A stretch of 7,776 nt of DNA, from positions 1 through 7,776 of the forward strand of contig NZ_JBLKSS010000331.1 of NCBI RefSeq assembly GCF_047607725.1. Direction: 5' to 3'. The notes beneath the pieces were generated by a model. The model had not been told where the DNA came from. It saw only the letters and a program-made list of their open reading frames with translations, and did no database searches. Numbering within the stretch: position 1 is the stretch's first letter; the number at the start of each line of letters is the position of its first letter. The position numbers were made by a program, and so were the translations under genes. Shown here piece after piece: positions 5,636-7,776 of this stretch. Source of the stretch: JBLKSS01 sp047607725. Lineage in GTDB: Bacteria > Pseudomonadota > Gammaproteobacteria > Enterobacterales > Enterobacteriaceae.

Positions 5636-5798
5636 GCGGTTCGCGAACCCAGCTGGCGTGATTGTTGCCCGCTAAGGGGTACCGCAAATCAAGCGGGCTC
5701 TTCGGTGCTCGATAAGGCTGTTCACAAGCCCTGCAGGCGAGATTGCTGCCCGGTAAGGCGTTCAGCGAAACAAGCGGGCACTCTTCATGGCCCGATAA
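5636..5798 (+). repeat. Two-copy imperfect tandem repeat, unit about 80 bp, each with a hairpin
   Basis: Copy 1 (about 5636-5716) and copy 2 (about 5716-5798) align over their length at an offset of 80-83 bases. The shared order is a GTTC..AA.CCC block, GGCG-GATTG, TGCCCG-TAAGG, CAAGCGGGC, CTCTTC and CGATAA. In copy 1, GCCCGCT (5667-5673) pairs perfectly with AGCGGGC (5692-5698). In copy 2 the equivalent arms, GCCCGGT (5748-5754) and AGCGGGC (5773-5779), keep all but one pair. TTGCCCGC recurs once more at 5930-5937. I do not recognise the family; an intergenic repeat element of the REP/BIME kind or a structured RNA are options. Confidence 0.7.
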
Positions 5799-5855
5799 TG
5801 TCGGCCCGGCGCCAATCGGGCATTTATATCGCCGTGACGCGCGCGGCGAGCCCCC

Positions 5856-5882
5856 CGGCCATCATCCGATGGCCGTTTTTTT
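5856..5882 (+). terminator. Rho-independent terminator between pgm and ybgA
   Basis: A perfect 8-bp stem, CGGCCATC (5856-5863) and GATGGCCG (5868-5875), with loop ATCC, is followed directly by seven T residues (5876-5882). It ends the rightward transcript of seqA-pgm about 300 bases beyond the pgm stop, or any RNA started within the repeat region. It separates this unit from ybgA-phrB. Confidence 0.9.
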
Positions 5883-5999
5883 GGTTGCCGTTAACCCGTC
5901 CCGGCGGGGGCGGCGCCGGCAATATGTTATTGCCCGCCAGCGGAAACAGTGAAATTCGGCTACGCTTTGCCTACCCGAAACCCTCCACAGGAGCCGAGC

Positions 6000-6953
6000 A
6001 TGAGCAGTAGGATCCCCGTCGGTATCAGCGCCTGTCTGATGGGTGAAAAGGTCCGCTTTGACGGCGGCCATAAACGCCTGGCGTTCGCCATGGATGATTT
6101 TGCCCCGTTTGTCGCCTTCACCGCCATCTGCCCCGAAATGGCTATCGGACTGCCAACGCCGTGTCCGGCGCTCAGGCTGGTGAAAAATCTCAACGATCAC
6201 ATCACGTTGCGCACGAGCAAAGAGGCGAACCCCATGGATTACACCGCCAGCATGGAAGCATTCGCGCGCCAACGGGTACGTCAGCTCGCCGATCTCTGCG
6301 GCTATATCGTCTGCGCCAAATAGCCGAGCTGCGGTATGGCGCGGGTAAGGGTCTATGAATCACAGGGGGTGCAAAAAACCGGCGTGGGTCTGCTTACCCG
6401 TATATTGCTGGAGCAAATGCCCTGGCTGCCGGTAGAAGAGGATGGCCGGCTGCAGGATGCTCAATTGCGGGAGAATTTCGTGGCGCGGGTATTTACCCTG
6501 TGGGAATTCAACCAACTGATGCGCCAACCCCTGACCCGCGACGTGCTGATGGCCTTTCACCGCCGTTATAAGCTGTTATTGCTGGCGCATTCGCAGCCGG
6601 CTTATCGGCGCATTGGCCCTTTTGTCGCCAGTATGGACCGTTGGCCGTCGCTTGACGCGTTCGCCCTGGCGTATCGCGACCGGCTGAGGGCGCTGTTGCG
6701 CCACCCGGCGACCCGGTGTAACCATACTAATGTGCTGATGCATGCGCAGGGATATTTTTACCGTTACCTCACCCGCGCGCAGCGCAGTGAACTCACCGGC
6801 TTGATTGACAGCTATCGCCAGGGGCTGCAGCCGTTGCTGGCACCCATCACGCTGCTGAAACATTATATGGTCGAATATCCTAATGCCTGGCTCGCGCAGC
6901 AGCGCTATTTTGAACCCTATCCCGAAGCGCTGCGGCTGCGTTACGGACATTAA
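6000..6953 (+). pseudogene. ybgA: ybgA (DUF523-DUF1722 protein) interrupted by an in-frame TAG
   Basis: The frame from ATG 6000, behind AGGAG six bases upstream (5989-5993), encodes a two-domain YbgA like those of Serratia and Yersinia. The N-terminal DUF523 part reads VGISACLMGEKVRFDGGHKR and AICPEMAIG, with conserved Cys residues. The C-terminal DUF1722 part (about FVARVFTLWEFNQL onward) contains RRYKLLLLAHSQPAYRRIG and HTNVLMHAQGYF and ends LRLRYGH. In the family motif CAKSPSCG the Ser codon is TAG (6321-6323) here, so translation stops after GYIVCAK. One change, TCG to TAG, explains it; the other 316 codons are in frame. An ATG at 6336 could restart a 205-residue product holding all of DUF1722. 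E. coli YbgA (169 residues) is only that domain, so partial function is possible. YbgA's role is unclear, but its gene is paired with phrB, as here. Confidence 0.88.
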
Positions 6954-6968
6954 CTCTACGGATGTTTT

Positions 6969-7726
6969 ATGACAACCCATCTGCTCTGGCTGCGCAACGA
7001 CCTGCGCTTACACGATAATACCGCGCTATATGCGGCCTGTCAGGATCCCCCCGCGCGGGTGCTGGCGGTGTTTATCGCCACGCCGCAGCAGTGGCGGGAT
7101 CACGACATGAGCCCGCGCCAGGCGGAATTTATCCGCCAACATCTGTGTCATCTGGCCGACGACCTGGCGGCGTTTTGCCAGCGCGAACGGGTGGATAGGC
7201 TGTTTTATAACTATCAATATGAATTCAACGAGCGGGAGCGTGACCGGTAACTGGAGCGGCGGAACGGCGACGACACGCAGTGCCAGGGCTTTGATGATAG
7301 CATGCAGCCGCCGCCGGGCAGCGTCCACACCGGCAACCAGCAGATGTACAAGGTCTATACGCAATTTCGTAACGCCTTCCTGCACCGGCTCGAAGAGCAA
7401 GATCCGGCCTGCCTGCCGGCGCCGCGAGCGGCCCCTGCGGCAAGACATGCGAGATCGCGCCGTTTGATTATCCCACCACGCCCCCCGGGCAAGACTATCC
7501 CGCCGGTGAAGCGGCCGCACTCTCCCGTCTGCGTACCTTTTGTCATCAACATTTGCAGGATTATCACCGCGGCCGCGATATTCCGGCGTTGGACGCCACC
7601 AGCCGGCTGTCCGCCTGGCTGGCGATCGGCGTTCTATCGCCTCGCCAGTGTTATCAGCGGCTGAGCCAGGCGTCCCCCCAAGCACTAACGCCGGGGCAGA
7701 GCTGCGCCTTCACCTGGCTCAATGAA
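6969..7726 (+). pseudogene. phrB: phrB pseudogene (deoxyribodipyrimidine photolyase), multiply broken and truncated
   Basis: PhrB repairs UV-induced pyrimidine dimers using FAD and a folate antenna; E. coli PhrB has 472 residues. The frame starts MTTHLLWLRNDLRLHDNTAL, 15 bases after ybgA. An in-frame deletion of about 22 residues precedes VDRLFYNYQYEFNERERD. A TAA at 7248-7250 then stops the frame after 93 residues. Homology goes on in the same frame (CQGFDDSMQPPPGSVHTGNQ, QMYKVYTQFRNAFLHRLEE) to about 7430. It then shifts frame (EIAPFDYPTTPPGQDYPAGE, SRLRTFCHQHLQDYHRGRDI, ATSRLSAWLAIGVLSPRQCY) and ends at TWLNE (7724-7726). That is about residue 275 of the E. coli protein. The following 50 bases (reading RKRPVEDVLNYWW) do not match the expected LIWREFYRHL, so most of the FAD-binding C-terminal half is absent from the window. 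The gene is certainly dead. Confidence 0.92.
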
Positions 7727-7776
7727 CGTAAGCGCCCCGTGGAGGACGTCTTGAATTATTGGTGGGTTTGTTGTAT
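7727..7776 (+). other. Sequence beyond the phrB homology breakpoint, unidentified
   Basis: The last 50 bases continue open in the frame of the final phrB block (RKRPVEDVLNYWWVCC) but no longer resemble photolyase. This could be the edge of an insertion element, a deletion joining phrB to other DNA, or strong divergence. It is too short to identify. Confidence 0.35.

Larger units (their letters stand above)
5564..5999 (+). other. pgm-ybgA intergenic region (436 bp)
   Basis: This stretch holds no convincing gene. A 101-codon open frame (5705-6010) crosses a terminator and has no family resemblance. It contains a perfect 12-bp palindrome GGTTCGCGAACC (5638-5649), a two-copy imperfect tandem repeat of about 80 bp (about 5636-5798), a strong terminator (5856-5882) and then about 115 bases leading to ybgA with a good ribosome binding site. 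In E. coli the kdp genes and others separate pgm from ybgA, so the region is probably a deletion or rearrangement junction. Confidence 0.6.

Noticed and set aside
5705..6010. 101-codon plus-strand frame between pgm and ybgA
   Set aside because: It runs through the repeat units and the strong terminator at 5856-5882, with no ribosome binding site or family resemblance.
7026..7685. 219-codon minus-strand open frame over phrB
   Set aside because: It is arginine-rich with no recognisable motifs, while the plus strand carries clear photolyase homology in broken frames.

Overview
The window reads as a chromosomal segment of a host-associated enterobacterium, most likely a Sodalis-type insect symbiont. 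This is an inference from two things. The proteins are near-identical to enterobacterial housekeeping families in a partly E. coli-like order (fur, fldA, ybfE, ybfF, seqA, pgm, then ybgA, phrB). Intact core genes also alternate with genes in clear mutational decay, as in recently host-restricted Sodalis genomes. There are no rRNA, tRNA, CRISPR or complete mobile elements.

Leftward block (1-2977, minus strand). fur (196-663) ends in a strong hairpin terminator at 117-142. Upstream lie a promoter, a Fur-box-like site and a conspicuous pair of inverted repeats. fldA (984-1499) and ybfE (1778-2065) follow and look intact. ybfF (2245-2977) is a pseudogene: its three homologous blocks lie in three different frames.

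Rightward block (3191-7776, plus strand). seqA (3191-3899) and pgm (3920-5563) form the usual tight pair, divergent from ybfF. seqA contains a run of exactly 100 Ns followed by seven perfect copies of a 9-bp repeat (3575-3637). Deleting the Ns rejoins the gene perfectly in frame, so the gap appears to be an assembly break at a coding minisatellite encoding (Thr-Thr-Leu)n inside the DNA-binding domain. pgm is complete, with all catalytic motifs. Between pgm and ybgA lies a 436-bp non-coding stretch holding a two-copy imperfect tandem repeat of about 80 bp and a textbook terminator (5856-5882).

The ybgA-phrB pair is decayed. ybgA (6000-6953) has one in-frame TAG separating its DUF523 and DUF1722 domains. 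phrB (6969-7726) has an internal deletion, a nonsense codon, a frameshift, and loses homology about 50 bp before the window ends.

Functionally, iron regulation (Fur), flavodoxin electron transfer (FldA), replication control (SeqA) and hexose phosphate interconversion (Pgm) are retained. An esterase (YbfF), photolyase (PhrB) and the YbgA accessory protein are being lost. Losing light-dependent DNA repair fits life inside a host.
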